62,010 nt of DNA from an uncultured Pelagibacteraceae bacterium (GTDB taxonomy: Bacteria > Pseudomonadota > Alphaproteobacteria > Pelagibacterales > Pelagibacteraceae): assembly GCA_902522525.1 (NCBI GenBank), contig CABYVU010000007.1, forward strand, positions 1-62,010, given 5' to 3'. A model generated the notes under the pieces. It saw only the letters and a program-made list of their open reading frames with translations. It searched no databases and was not told the origin of the DNA. This document shows positions 19,695 through 29,002 of this stretch, in pieces. The position numbers were made by a program, and so were the translations under genes. Numbering within the stretch: position 1 is the first letter of the stretch; each line of letters opens with the position of its first letter.

Positions 19695-20305
19695 AAATAC
19701 TTTTTAAATTCCTCATTAATTTTTAGAATTTCTAAGTCAACAAGTCCACCAATAATAAGCTGTATTGCAAGTATAAGAATAACTGCTATTCCAATATAGA
19801 CGACCCATAAATGTTTCTGAATATAATTTGCTAAATAAGTGGCCATAGCACCTGTGAGGACTACAGATAAAATTAAACCAAAAATCATAAACCCAAAATT
19901 ACCCTTAGAAGCACCAACAACACCTATAACATTATCAAAACTAATTGTTATATCTGCGAAAAGCACTTTATACATACCCTTTGCAAATGAAGGTTCTAAG
20001 GATTTTTTTGTTGGTGATTTAATTTGTCTCTGAGCTTGTAAAAGATCTTTTCTAAGATCATTTACTATCCAAATTAGAAGCAAACCTCCAAGAATTTTTA
20101 TGAAGTAAAATTTGAATAAATAGGTCGCAAATACTGCAAATAAAACTTTAAAAATTAAAGCTCCGACCACTCCCCAAAATATGATTTTTTTTCTATTCTT
20201 TGGGACAAAATTAGCCGCAATTAGACCAATTATTATGGCGTTATCAGCTGCTAATATAATATCTATAAAGATAATTTGCAGTAAAATAATGGCTTCTTCG
20301 ATCAA
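19691..20305 (-). CDS. TerC/YjbE-family integral membrane protein (probable metal exporter)
   Basis: The 204-residue protein has six to seven membrane segments and the two inverted TerC signature motifs, DIILAADNAIII near 15-26 and DITISFDNVIGV near 118-129. The paired Asp/Asn residues form the family's metal site. A cytoplasmic loop near 85-105 is basic. Characterised relatives export Mn(II), often loading exoenzymes. The sequence gives no sign of a Mn riboswitch upstream, so regulation is unknown. Confidence 0.8.
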   Translation of the reverse strand: MIEEAIILLQIIFIDIILAADNAIIIGLIAANFVPKNRKKIIFWGVVGALIFKVLFAVFATYLFKFYFIKILGGLLLIWIVNDLRKDLLQAQRQIKSPTKKSLEPSFAKGMYKVLFADITISFDNVIGVVGASKGNFGFMIFGLILSVVLTGAMATYLANYIQKHLWVVYIGIAVILILAIQLIIGGLVDLEILKINEEFKKYF

Positions 20306-20409
20306 GATAACAATATAATAGTAACAATTTCAAATTTTTCAATAAAACATGGAAAAAATTTTTATTGATTTAACAAATAATACATAATGAGATGTACTTT
20401 TTAAAAATT

Positions 20410-20416
20410 AAGGAGG
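20410..20416 (+). promoter_or_regulatory. Strong Shine-Dalgarno of the TRAP binding-protein gene
   Basis: AAGGAGG ends 4 bases before the ATG at 20421. Many genes in this window show little or no Shine-Dalgarno, so this full match suggests the binding protein is strongly translated. Confidence 0.85.
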
Positions 20417-20420
20417 ATTA

Positions 20421-21392
20421 ATGAAAATTTTAAAAACTTTGTTTTCTATTTTATTTTCTGTCTTGTTAATAGCAAATGTAAATGCTTCTGAAAAGTGGGA
20501 TATGGCTTTAGCTTATGGTGCGAGCAACTTTCACTCAGCAAATGCAGCAGAATTTGCTAAAAATGTTTCAGAGAAAAGTGGAGGAAAACTTACAATAGTT
20601 ACACATCCTGGTGGATCATTATTTAAAGGTGGAGAAATCTTTAGAGCGGTAAGAACTGGTCAAGCACAGATGGGCGAAAGATTTATGTCAGCATTGGGAA
20701 AAGTTGACCCTATTCTTGAAATTGACTCACAACCTTTTTTAGCAACTTCATATGACGATGCTATGAAACTTTATCAAGCTTCAAAGCCAGCAATCATTGA
20801 AAGTTTAAACCAAAAAGGATTAGTATTTTTATATGCTGTGCCATGGCCTGCACAAGGACTATATAGCAAAAATGAAATCAATAGTGTTTCAGATCTAGAA
20901 GGTTTAAAATTTAGAGCTTATAATTCTGCAACAATTAGAATTGCAGAGCTCACAGGTATGGCTCCAACTAAAATTGAGGCGGCTGAAATCAGTCAAGCAT
21001 TTTCAACTGGAGCAGTTGAAAGTATGATTACATCGCCAACAACTGGTAAAAATAGCAAAATATGGGAGAACGGTGTTAAATATTTCTATGATATCGCTGC
21101 TTGGTTCCCAAAAAATATGGTTGTTGCACATAGAGGATCTTGGAATAAACTAGATGCTGATACTCAAATGCTAATTAAAAGAGAAGCTGCTGCTGCAGAA
21201 GAAAAAGGTTGGATGCTTTCTAGAGTTGGAAATATAGAAGATAAAAAAGCTCTAGCTGCTGCAGGAATGGTAGTAGGCAAAGTAAATGCTGATTTGGAAA
21301 AACATTTCCAAAAAGTTGGAAAAAAAATGGCAAAAGAATGGAAGAAAAAAGCTGGCAAAACAGGTGCTAGCGTACTTGCCGCATACAAATAA
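20421..21392 (+). CDS. dctP: TRAP transporter periplasmic binding protein
   Basis: The 323-residue DctP-type protein has a signal peptide cleaved near ANVNA-SEKW (residue 22). HPGGSLFKGGEI and AVRTGQAQMGE lie in domain I, and LEGLKFRAYNS (about residues 153-163) contains the conserved carboxylate-binding Arg. It captures an organic acid or similar anion and hands it to the DctQM permease. The substrate cannot be read from sequence. A very strong ribosome-binding site and a downstream hairpin suggest it is made in excess over the permease. Confidence 0.9.
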   Translation: MKILKTLFSILFSVLLIANVNASEKWDMALAYGASNFHSANAAEFAKNVSEKSGGKLTIVTHPGGSLFKGGEIFRAVRTGQAQMGERFMSALGKVDPILEIDSQPFLATSYDDAMKLYQASKPAIIESLNQKGLVFLYAVPWPAQGLYSKNEINSVSDLEGLKFRAYNSATIRIAELTGMAPTKIEAAEISQAFSTGAVESMITSPTTGKNSKIWENGVKYFYDIAAWFPKNMVVAHRGSWNKLDADTQMLIKREAAAAEEKGWMLSRVGNIEDKKALAAAGMVVGKVNADLEKHFQKVGKKMAKEWKKKAGKTGASVLAAYK

Positions 21393-21404
21393 AAAAAATA
21401 TAAT

Positions 21405-21437
21405 AAAAAAGGCTGTTTAAAAAAAACAGCCTTTTTT
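21405..21437 (+). terminator. Partial terminator between dctP and dctQ
   Basis: AAAAAAGGCTGTTT pairs with AAACAGCCTTTTTT around a short A-rich loop. The structure ends at 21437 and the dctQ ATG begins at 21438, so the T tract touches the start codon. It should stop most transcripts after dctP while leaving some for the permease, and may also limit dctQ translation. Confidence 0.85.
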
Positions 21438-21923
21438 ATGTTACAGAAATTAAATAAATCATTAAATAATATTTATAATTATTCAGGATATATAGCTGCA
21501 GTTTTTTTAATTCTTATTGCAGTTTTTATATTAACCGGAATTGCATCTAGAATTTTCGGTTTTTATATAAGGGGGTTAGCTGAATACTCAGGGTATTGTA
21601 TGGCTGCCTCATCTTTTTTTGCTCTTTCATATACATTTGTAAATGGGGGTCATATAAGAATCACATTATTTTTAGAAAAGTCTACGGGTTTTAAAAAAAA
21701 ATTTTTAGAAGTTTGGAGCTTAGTCGTCACAACAATATTTGCAGGTTATATGTCATATTATTTTATCAAAATGTTAAAAATCTCATACGAGTTTGAGGAA
21801 AGAAGTGAAGGTGCTGATGAAATTTTAATATGGATACCTCAATGTAGCGTCGCTATTGGAGCAACACTTTTTTTTATATGTGCCTTTCATCTATTAATCT
21901 TAAAAATTAATAATAATGATTGA
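21438..21923 (+). CDS. dctQ: TRAP transporter small permease subunit
   Basis: The 161-residue DctQ-type protein has four membrane segments (about 17-40, 51-70, 88-108, 133-155). Its EYSGYCMAASSFFALSYTF region (in part: YSGYCMAASS) is typical of the family. It has no visible Shine-Dalgarno: the bases before the ATG are the T run of the hairpin. Its stop lies 8 bases inside dctM. It pairs with DctM in the inner membrane. Confidence 0.88.
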   Translation: MLQKLNKSLNNIYNYSGYIAAVFLILIAVFILTGIASRIFGFYIRGLAEYSGYCMAASSFFALSYTFVNGGHIRITLFLEKSTGFKKKFLEVWSLVVTTIFAGYMSYYFIKMLKISYEFEERSEGADEILIWIPQCSVAIGATLFFICAFHLLILKINNND

Positions 21924-23226
21924 AATTTTATTAGCTATTTTTTTTATTACAGTTTTACTACTTTTTTTAAGCTCTGGAATATGGGTAGCAATAAGCATGA
22001 TTGGTGTTTCTTCTATTGGAATGATTTTATTTACTTCTCGACCAGTTGGAGATGCGATGGCCACAACAATTTGGGGTGCATCATCATCATGGACTCTGAC
22101 TGCTTTGCCTCTTTTTGTATGGATGGGAGAAATTTTATTTAGGACTAAATTATCTGAAAATTTATTTGAGGGACTGGCTCCTTGGTTACAGAAACTTCCT
22201 GGAGGTTTAATACATGTCAATGTTGTTGGATGTGCATTGTTTGCAGCTATATCTGGATCCTCAGCTGCAACAGTCGCTACAGTTGGAAAAATGTCAATTC
22301 CAGAGTTAAGAAAAAGAAAATATCCTGAAAAAATTTTACTTGGAAGTCTTGCGGGCTCTGGAACTTTAGGATTACTAATCCCTCCTTCAATTATTTTAAT
22401 TATTTATGGAGTAACTGTTCAAGAGTCTATTGCTAAACTATTTATAGCTGGAATAATTCCTGGAATAATGATTGCTCTGATTTTTATGGGCTATGTAATC
22501 ATTTGGTCTTTGTTAAATAAAAATAAAATGCCGTTAACTGAAGAAAATTACTCATTTTTAAATAAATTAAGTAAATCAAAACAGTTAATACCTGTAATTT
22601 TATTAATCCTTGGTGTAATTGGCTCTATTTATACTGGAATTGCAACAGCAACTGAAGCAGCATCTCTGGGTGTTGTGGGTGCTTTAATACTTTCTTATTT
22701 TCAAAAAAGTCTGAACTTAAAAACTTTTAAAGAATCTTTACTTGGTGCAACAAAAACCTCGTGCATGATTGCATTCATATTAGCTGGAGCAACATTTTTA
22801 TCACTCGCTATGGGATTTACTGGTCTTCCTAGAAATCTAGCAATTTGGATACAAAATATGGAATTATCACCATATGTTTTAATTTTCGTATTAATGATTT
22901 TTTATATAATTTTAGGGATGTTTCTTGATGGAATATCAGCAGTTGTACTTACAATGGCTATTATCGAACCTATGATAAGGCAGGCTGGTTTTGATATGAT
23001 TTGGTTTGGTATATTTTTAGTTATAGTTGTTGAAATGGCACAAATTACCCCTCCAGTTGGTTTTAATTTATTTGTTTTGCAAGGTATGGCTAACAAAGAT
23101 ATGGGCTACATCGCCAAGAGTGCATTTCCGTTATTCTTGTTGATGATATTTGCGGTAATCTTAATTGTTTTGTTTCCTCAAATAGCTTTATGGATGCCTG
23201 AGCAAATGATTCAAAATATAAACTAA
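21916..23226 (+). CDS. dctM: TRAP transporter large permease subunit
   Basis: The 436-residue DctM protein has about 12 membrane segments. Family landmarks are the AISGSSAATVATVGKM loop, GSLAGSGTLGLLIPPS and EMAQITPPVGFNLFVLQ (each longer stretch seen in order). It carries the solute with Na+ in symport. It overlaps dctQ by 8 bases and the convergent TPR gene by 4. The permease motifs do not reveal the solute. Confidence 0.93.
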   Translation: MIEILLAIFFITVLLLFLSSGIWVAISMIGVSSIGMILFTSRPVGDAMATTIWGASSSWTLTALPLFVWMGEILFRTKLSENLFEGLAPWLQKLPGGLIHVNVVGCALFAAISGSSAATVATVGKMSIPELRKRKYPEKILLGSLAGSGTLGLLIPPSIILIIYGVTVQESIAKLFIAGIIPGIMIALIFMGYVIIWSLLNKNKMPLTEENYSFLNKLSKSKQLIPVILLILGVIGSIYTGIATATEAASLGVVGALILSYFQKSLNLKTFKESLLGATKTSCMIAFILAGATFLSLAMGFTGLPRNLAIWIQNMELSPYVLIFVLMIFYIILGMFLDGISAVVLTMAIIEPMIRQAGFDMIWFGIFLVIVVEMAQITPPVGFNLFVLQGMANKDMGYIAKSAFPLFLLMIFAVILIVLFPQIALWMPEQMIQNIN

Positions 23227-23702
23227 TATTTTGATTTTTTTGATCCGTCTATAATTTCTTTTAATTCTTGATACTCTTCACAATTACAACCTTTTAAAAC
23301 TTCTAGTCTTTCTTTTGCCAAATCTATTCTGTTTGTAACGACATATAATTCACCTAAGTATTCATTTATTCCAACATGATTTGGTTCAACTTGTAAACCT
23401 AGTAGGTAATATTTTTCTCCTGCTTCAAAGTCCCCAAGTTTTCTAGTTGTAAAACCCAGGTAATTTAGTGTATCAGCTTGTAAAGGCTTTTCTTTGTCGA
23501 GTTTTAATAAAATTTTTTGAGCTTTTTCGTATCTTTTTAATGCTTTATCCATTTTATTTTTGGATTCGTATTTCTTAGCTGCTTCAATTATTTTTACAGC
23601 ATTTTTATAGCTCGGTTTTTTGTCTGATGAACTTGTTCCAGCAGCAAAAGTTTCAACAGTTAAAAAAAAGAATATGAAAAGAGTAAATATTTTTTTAATC
23701 AT
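23223..23702 (-). CDS. Exported tetratricopeptide-repeat protein
   Basis: The 159-residue protein has a signal peptide (1-21, ending ETFAA). TPR-like helix pairs follow, including NYLGFTTRKLGDFEAGEKYY and INEYLGELYVVTNRIDLAKERL (in part: GDFEAGEKYYL; LGELYV). The C-terminal CNCEEYQELKE has a Cys pair. It lies 2 bases downstream of pxpA on the same strand, so it is probably the second gene of that transcript, but a functional link is not evident. Confidence 0.7.
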   Translation of the reverse strand: MIKKIFTLFIFFFLTVETFAAGTSSSDKKPSYKNAVKIIEAAKKYESKNKMDKALKRYEKAQKILLKLDKEKPLQADTLNYLGFTTRKLGDFEAGEKYYLLGLQVEPNHVGINEYLGELYVVTNRIDLAKERLEVLKGCNCEEYQELKEIIDGSKKSKY

Positions 23703-23704
23703 AA

Positions 23705-24478
23705 TTATATAAATTTTTTCATTTTATTTAGAGGCTTTAATTCTAAATTATTTTTTATCAAGTTTTCTCTTACTTGTTTTGCAGTAGAAAGAGAGCTTGA
23801 ATTATCTCCATGTATGCAAATTGAATCGATTTCACAAGGTATTTGTTTTCCACTGTGACAATTAAGGGTTTGGTTTTTTACCATGCTGAATACATGTTTT
23901 TTAGCTCGCTCTGGGTCGGTTATTAGGGCATGATCCTTACTTCTTGATACAAGCGTTCCATCGTCTTCATAATTTCTATCTGCAAAAATTTCACATGCAA
24001 TTTTCATATTTAATTTTTTAGCTGCAATTTCCATTTTTGAACCTGTTGGTACTAAATAAATTATATCTTTATCAATACTATAAATAGTTTTTGCCAAAAT
24101 TGTTGCCAGTTCAAGGTCCTCACAAGCCATATTATTCAAGGCTCCATGTGGTTTAATATGAGAAACCTTTTCATCTAATTTATTGGCAATATTTTGCAAA
24201 ATTTCATATTGATCTATTACAAGCTTAGCAATCTCATCAGCACCAAGATTAATCCGTTTTCTTCCGAAGTTCTCTGGATCATTGAATGATGGATGTGCAC
24301 CAATACTTACATTATTTTGCTTTGAAATCTCTACAACTTCTCTCATAGTTTCCTCATCTCCAGCGTGGTACCCACAAGCCACATTTGCAGAATTAACTAT
24401 TTTGAGTAAATCGGGATCATTCTTATTTGAATGATGCATTGATTTTTCACCTAAATCACAATTTAAATTAATTTCCAT
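23705..24478 (-). CDS. pxpA: 5-oxoprolinase subunit A (LamB/YcsF)
   Basis: The family start INLNCDLGE supports the ATG at 24478; an upstream in-frame ATG at 24502 adds eight residues. Key stretches are NVACGYHAGD, SIGAHPSFND and HIKPHGALNN. With PxpB and PxpC it cleaves 5-oxoproline to glutamate using ATP. It is transcribed away from pxpBC, with only 27 bases between the two starts, instead of being in one operon as in many bacteria. 5-Oxoproline arises from glutathione and glutamine breakdown. Confidence 0.9.
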   Translation of the reverse strand: MEINLNCDLGEKSMHHSNKNDPDLLKIVNSANVACGYHAGDEETMREVVEISKQNNVSIGAHPSFNDPENFGRKRINLGADEIAKLVIDQYEILQNIANKLDEKVSHIKPHGALNNMACEDLELATILAKTIYSIDKDIIYLVPTGSKMEIAAKKLNMKIACEIFADRNYEDDGTLVSRSKDHALITDPERAKKHVFSMVKNQTLNCHSGKQIPCEIDSICIHGDNSSSLSTAKQVRENLIKNNLELKPLNKMKKFI

Positions 24479-24505
24479 ACTATAAAGCTTAAAGTATAAC
24501 ATGAC

Positions 24506-25180
24506 ATGATTAAAAATATATCAAATCTTGGTGACGCAGCATTGTACTGTGACTTTGGTACTGAGGTAAATAAAGAAATTAACAGAAATGTTATAAATTA
24601 TTTTAACAATTTAAGAGATAGTAATTTTTTAGGTATTACAAATATTACACCTAGTTATAATAAACTAGTAATTAGTTTCGATTTAAAACTTACGAGTTTT
24701 GCTAAATTAAAAAAACAAGTTGAAAATCTAGAATTAAAAAAAAATAATAATTCAAAAAATAATCTTATTAAAATCCCAGTTTGTTGTGCAGAGGAATTTG
24801 CACCAGATATAAAACGTTTACAAAAATTATTAAAGATAAATGAAGCAAAAATTTATGAAACATTCTTTTCTAAAAATTATTATTGTTATATGACAGGTTT
24901 TATTGCGGGAATGCCATTCTTAGGAGATATGGATAAATCTCTTTTTGCAAGGCGTTTAGAAACACCAAGAGTTAAGGTCCCAAAAAATTCCATAGGTATA
25001 ACAGAGCAATTTTGTAATATTTATACTTTTGAAAGTCCAGGTGGTTGGAATATAATTGGTAAAACATCAGTTGATATTTTTGATAATAAAAAAAATACTG
25101 AACCTAATCTAATCAACCCAGGCGATACAATATCATTTTATCCGATTTCTAAACTTGAGTATGAAAAAAAATATGAATAA
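24506..25180 (+). CDS. pxpB: 5-oxoprolinase subunit B (KipI-like)
   Basis: The 224-residue protein shows the KipI/allophanate-hydrolase-subunit-1 features: an N-terminal GDAALYCDFG, IPVCCAEEFAPD, YYCYMTGFIAGMPFLG (in part: GFIAGMPFLG), ARRLETPRVKVP and SPGGWNIIG. It forms a complex with PxpC. It ends 8 bases inside pxpC. Confidence 0.9.
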   Translation: MIKNISNLGDAALYCDFGTEVNKEINRNVINYFNNLRDSNFLGITNITPSYNKLVISFDLKLTSFAKLKKQVENLELKKNNNSKNNLIKIPVCCAEEFAPDIKRLQKLLKINEAKIYETFFSKNYYCYMTGFIAGMPFLGDMDKSLFARRLETPRVKVPKNSIGITEQFCNIYTFESPGGWNIIGKTSVDIFDNKKNTEPNLINPGDTISFYPISKLEYEKKYE

Positions 25181-26120
25181 AAACTATTTTGAGGTATTAC
25201 GACCAGGTATCAATTCTACATTTCAAGACAATGGTAGAAATAATTTTTATCATATAGGCATACCTTTTAGTGGAGCAATGGATAATAGGAATTTTATATT
25301 AGCAAATACCATTTCAAACAATGAAATAAATAATCCAGTCCTAGAATTTGCATATCAAGGTCCAAAATTGAAATATATAGGAGAAAATATTTCCATCAAT
25401 GTTACTGGAGATGTTAATTTTAAAATTATAAGAAAAAACAAAAATTTAGAATTTAGTTGTTACGAAAATATTATTTTAGAGAATAATGATTGCTTAGATA
25501 TACTGTCTACCAATCGATCAGTATATGGTTATTTATCTATTGGAGGCACATTTGAGGTAGATTATTATTTAAATAGTTGTTCCACAAATACTAAGGCTAA
25601 AATTGGCGCGAATAGTGGGGAAAAACTTCAGAAAGGACAAATAATTTATTTAAAAAATATAAAAAAAATACTACCAAAAAATAAAATAGAATACCTAAAT
25701 TCTAAAATTGAAAATATTAGAATAATAAAAGGACCCCATTTTGATTATTTTTCAAAGGATGCAATAGATTCATTTTTAAGTGATGAATTTAATGTAACCA
25801 AATTAAGTGACCGTATGGGAATAAGACTTAAAGGACCTAAGATTAGTAATATTAAAAATACAAATATAAAGTCAGAAGGATTAGTGAAGGGTGTTATACA
25901 AATCACTGCAGATGGGGATCCAATAATTATGTTATCTGATCATGGAACTATAGGGGGTTATCCTAAGATTGGAGTTGTAATAAGTGCTGATTATGACAAA
26001 CTAGTACAAATACCTCCAGGATCAAAAATTAAATTTAAAGAAATTAATTTAAAAGATGCAGAAACTATATTTAAGTTGTATGAGATGGAAACTCAAAATT
26101 TGATTTCCAATTTTAAATGA
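25173..26120 (+). CDS. pxpC: 5-oxoprolinase subunit C (KipA-like)
   Basis: The start at 25173 gives MNKNYFEVLRPG, matching the family start (...VLRPG..TTVQD). In-frame starts at 25155 and 25161 lie deeper in pxpB. Features: GAMDNRNF near residue 27-34, YLSIGGTFEV, GANSGEKL and a C-terminal HGTIGGYPKIG. The FQDNGR segment replaces the common TVQD-GR. It joins PxpB in the ATP-dependent opening of 5-oxoproline. Its stop is 4 bases inside the EamA gene. Confidence 0.9.
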   Translation: MNKNYFEVLRPGINSTFQDNGRNNFYHIGIPFSGAMDNRNFILANTISNNEINNPVLEFAYQGPKLKYIGENISINVTGDVNFKIIRKNKNLEFSCYENIILENNDCLDILSTNRSVYGYLSIGGTFEVDYYLNSCSTNTKAKIGANSGEKLQKGQIIYLKNIKKILPKNKIEYLNSKIENIRIIKGPHFDYFSKDAIDSFLSDEFNVTKLSDRMGIRLKGPKISNIKNTNIKSEGLVKGVIQITADGDPIIMLSDHGTIGGYPKIGVVISADYDKLVQIPPGSKIKFKEINLKDAETIFKLYEMETQNLISNFK

Positions 26121-26995
26121 ATTTTATTTCAAAGATACCAGGTCCATTATTAATCTTTTTTGGTGCATTTTGTCTAAGTTTTGGAGGGTTGATTGTTAAA
26201 TCATTTGAAGGATCAACTTTATGGCAAATCTTATTTTGGAGACAGGTTTTTTTTATAATTGTTGTAACTATTTTTTTAATTGTAACTTACAAAAGAGAGG
26301 TATTTAAAAAAATTTATATATCGGGAATTCCTGGCTTAATTGGTGGAATTATATTGGGTATTGGATTTAGCAGTTATGTTTTTGCTATGTACAATACAAC
26401 CGTTGCAAATACAAATTTCATAATACAAACACAAACAATTTTCCTAGCGATATTTGGATATTTTTTTTTGAAAGAAAAAATTTCAAAAATTACTTTAGCT
26501 TCTATTATTTTAGCAATTTCTGGATTAATCTTAATGCTAGGAAATACTCTATCAAGTGGACAAATGTCTGGAAATATTGTTGCCTTTGTAATGCCAATTA
26601 CCTTCGCAACTCTAATTTTAATTGTGAGAAGATATCCTCATGTGGATATGGTGCCCTTACAATTAGTTGCAGGAATAATTGCAATGATAATAGGTTTTTT
26701 AGCTTCAACAAAAATTTCTATATCTTTAAATGACATGTTTTTAGCATTTTTGTCTGGGACATTTCAAATAGGACTTGGCTTTATCTTAATAACAATTGGT
26801 GCGAGAAAAACTCTTTCAGCTATGGTCGGCATAATAATGCTTACAGAGGCAATACTTGGTCCTCTTTGGGCTTGGCTATTTGTAAATGAAAACCCTTCAT
26901 TCTACGTATTAATAGGAGGAAGCATTATAATTTTTGCAGTTTTTCTACAATTTGTCTCATCCTTTACAAAAGAAAATAAATATAATCCTCAATAA
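26117..26995 (+). CDS. EamA/DMT-family transporter
   Basis: The 292-residue protein has ten membrane segments arranged as two EamA repeats. Repeat ends show NFIIQTQTIFLAIFGYFFLKEK (in part: FGYFFLKEK) and a matching LTEAILGPLWAWLFVNE. It is an inner-membrane drug/metabolite carrier, probably for amino acids or related metabolites. ATGA overlap with pxpC and TAATG overlap with the next gene suggest one long transcript. Solute unknown. Confidence 0.85.
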   Translation: MNFISKIPGPLLIFFGAFCLSFGGLIVKSFEGSTLWQILFWRQVFFIIVVTIFLIVTYKREVFKKIYISGIPGLIGGIILGIGFSSYVFAMYNTTVANTNFIIQTQTIFLAIFGYFFLKEKISKITLASIILAISGLILMLGNTLSSGQMSGNIVAFVMPITFATLILIVRRYPHVDMVPLQLVAGIIAMIIGFLASTKISISLNDMFLAFLSGTFQIGLGFILITIGARKTLSAMVGIIMLTEAILGPLWAWLFVNENPSFYVLIGGSIIIFAVFLQFVSSFTKENKYNPQ

Positions 26996-28233
26996 TGAAA
27001 TTAGCTATTATAGGCTCTGGTATATCAGGTCTAAGTGCAGCGTATAGTTTATCTAAAAAATATAAAGTAGATCTATTTGAGAAAGAAGACCATTTTGGAG
27101 GTCATTCTCATACTATTGATGTTAATGTTGGAGATAGTATAGTCCCTGTTGATATAGGCTTTATTGTATTCAATAAAAAAACCTATCCAAATTTAATAAA
27201 TTTTTTTCAAGAAAATGATATTGCTATAGAGGAAAGCAATATGTCATTCTCAGTATCTGTCAGAGACTCAAATATAGAATATTGTGGAAAAGGTCTTTCT
27301 GGTATCTTTAGCAATAAATTAAACTTGTTAAATATAAAATTTTTGAAGATGTTTTTTACTATAATTAGTTTTTATAAACAAAGTGAAAACCAAGATTCAA
27401 TTAACGAAAATATTACTTTAGGCAGCTATTTAGACAATTTAAAATTGTCAGAGTATTTTATCAAATTCCATATTATTCCTATGGTATCAGCTATATGGTC
27501 AATGCCCCCTTACGAGGCAAAACAAATGCCATTGAAATTTTTTTTTAAATTTTTTCAAAATCATGGATTATTCAAATTAAAAGATCGACCGCAATGGTTC
27601 ACAGTTTCCAAAAGAAGTAGAACATATGTAGATAAAATTCTAAGCAAAATCAGTGGTGAATATTATAAAAATTACAATATCAATAAAATTAAAAGAATTG
27701 GATCAGGAGTTCAGGTTTATTACGGAGATAAAAATGAATATTTTACTTACGATAAAGTCGTATTGGCTACTCATGCTAATCAAGCCCTTTCTTTAATTGA
27801 AAATCCTGAAGAAATAGAAAATAAGATCTTAAGTAATTTTAAATATAAAACAAATGAGGCCATAGTCCATGAGGATATAAGTTATATGCCAAATAATAAA
27901 AGTGCCTGGTGTTCATGGAATTCCTCGATCGAGTCTGAGAATAGTGAAAAAAATTCAATTACTTATTGGTTAAACCTATTACAAAATTTGGATATTAGTA
28001 AAAATATTTTTTTAACATTAAATCCTTATTTTGAGATACCCGAAGAAAAAATAATCCGAAAAGTTATATTTACACACCCTTACTTTGATCAAAATGCAAT
28101 CAATAGCCAGAAAGATCTTCACCTAATTCAAAATAAAAATAATATTTTATTTTGTGGTAGTTATTTTGGATATGGATTCCATGAAGATGGTATAAAATCA
28201 TCAATAGATATGATTAAGTATATAAATGCTTAA
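26995..28233 (+). CDS. FAD/NAD-binding amine-oxidase-like protein (COG2907 type)
   Basis: The 412-residue flavoprotein opens with the Rossmann motif AIIGSGISGLSAAY (residues 3-16). FGGHSHTIDV (near 36) and a C-terminal FCGSYFGYGFHEDGIKS (in part: GYGFHEDG) are the marks of the group found beside DUF1365 and Cfa-like genes. In Rhodobacter a similar gene set belongs to the singlet-oxygen/sigma-E response and has been linked to modified fatty acids. Role here: probably oxidation of an acyl chain, by inference. It overlaps DUF1365 by 8 bases. Confidence 0.85.
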   Translation: MKLAIIGSGISGLSAAYSLSKKYKVDLFEKEDHFGGHSHTIDVNVGDSIVPVDIGFIVFNKKTYPNLINFFQENDIAIEESNMSFSVSVRDSNIEYCGKGLSGIFSNKLNLLNIKFLKMFFTIISFYKQSENQDSINENITLGSYLDNLKLSEYFIKFHIIPMVSAIWSMPPYEAKQMPLKFFFKFFQNHGLFKLKDRPQWFTVSKRSRTYVDKILSKISGEYYKNYNINKIKRIGSGVQVYYGDKNEYFTYDKVVLATHANQALSLIENPEEIENKILSNFKYKTNEAIVHEDISYMPNNKSAWCSWNSSIESENSEKNSITYWLNLLQNLDISKNIFLTLNPYFEIPEEKIIRKVIFTHPYFDQNAINSQKDLHLIQNKNNILFCGSYFGYGFHEDGIKSSIDMIKYINA

Positions 28234-29002
28234 AAGCTCTAAGATATACGTAGGAAAAGTAATACACAGACGATTTAAACCTAAAAATCATTATTTTAAA
28301 TATAGGGTTTTTTCATTATTGATAGACTTAGATGATCTAAATGAAATTGATAATAAAATTAAGTTATTTTCATACAATAAATTCAATATCATTAGTTTTT
28401 TTGACAAAGACCATGGGGATAGAGATGGTACATCTTTAAAAAACTGGGTGAAAAAAAAACTAGAAAATATTGGTGTCGATAATAAAGAGATTAAAATCAA
28501 ATTATTCTGTTATCCAAGAATCCTAGGTTACGTATTTAATCCTCTAAGTATTTTTTTTATATATAATAAGTACGATAAAATAATCTCTATATTTTATGAG
28601 GTTAAAAATACTTTTGGCGAACAACACACATACATTTTCAAAGCTGAGGATAATGAAACTTTAAGAAATAGTTGTGTAAAAAAATTTCATGTATCGCCCT
28701 TCATAGATATGAAGTGTAATTATAAATTTAGAGTAAATAAGCCCTCAGATAAAATATCAGTTATAATTGACCAATCTGATAATGATGGTAAACTTTTATT
28801 CGCATCCCAGGACGGTACTGCAAAAGAATTTAGTAATAAAAATCTATTCGTTTCCTATATTTTTCACCCCCTGATGACATTTAAGGTTATTGTCGCTATC
28901 CACTATGAGGCATTTAAACTATGGTTAAAAGGAATAAAGTTTATTAAAAAAAAAATAAATATAAAAAATAATAGTTCGGTAGAAAAAAGTGAATTTGAAT
29001 AA
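28226..29002 (+). CDS. DUF1365 family protein
   Basis: The 258-residue protein matches DUF1365 (COG3496): an early GKVIHRRFKPKNHYFKYRVF (in part: VIHRRFKP), LFCYPRILGYVFNPLSIFF (in part: YPRILGYVFNPL) near residue 95, VKNTFGEQHTY, and KKFHVSPFIDM. Function is unproven; it nearly always occurs between the FAD protein and the Cfa-like methyltransferase, as here, so a step in lipid acyl modification is likely. Overlaps neighbours on both sides. Confidence 0.88.
   Translation: MLKSSKIYVGKVIHRRFKPKNHYFKYRVFSLLIDLDDLNEIDNKIKLFSYNKFNIISFFDKDHGDRDGTSLKNWVKKKLENIGVDNKEIKIKLFCYPRILGYVFNPLSIFFIYNKYDKIISIFYEVKNTFGEQHTYIFKAEDNETLRNSCVKKFHVSPFIDMKCNYKFRVNKPSDKISVIIDQSDNDGKLLFASQDGTAKEFSNKNLFVSYIFHPLMTFKVIVAIHYEAFKLWLKGIKFIKKKINIKNNSSVEKSEFE

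Noticed and set aside
20306..20420. Riboswitch upstream of the TRAP operon
   Set aside because: No conserved riboswitch core was recognised. The gap is AT-rich and appears to hold only promoter sequence and the ribosome-binding site.
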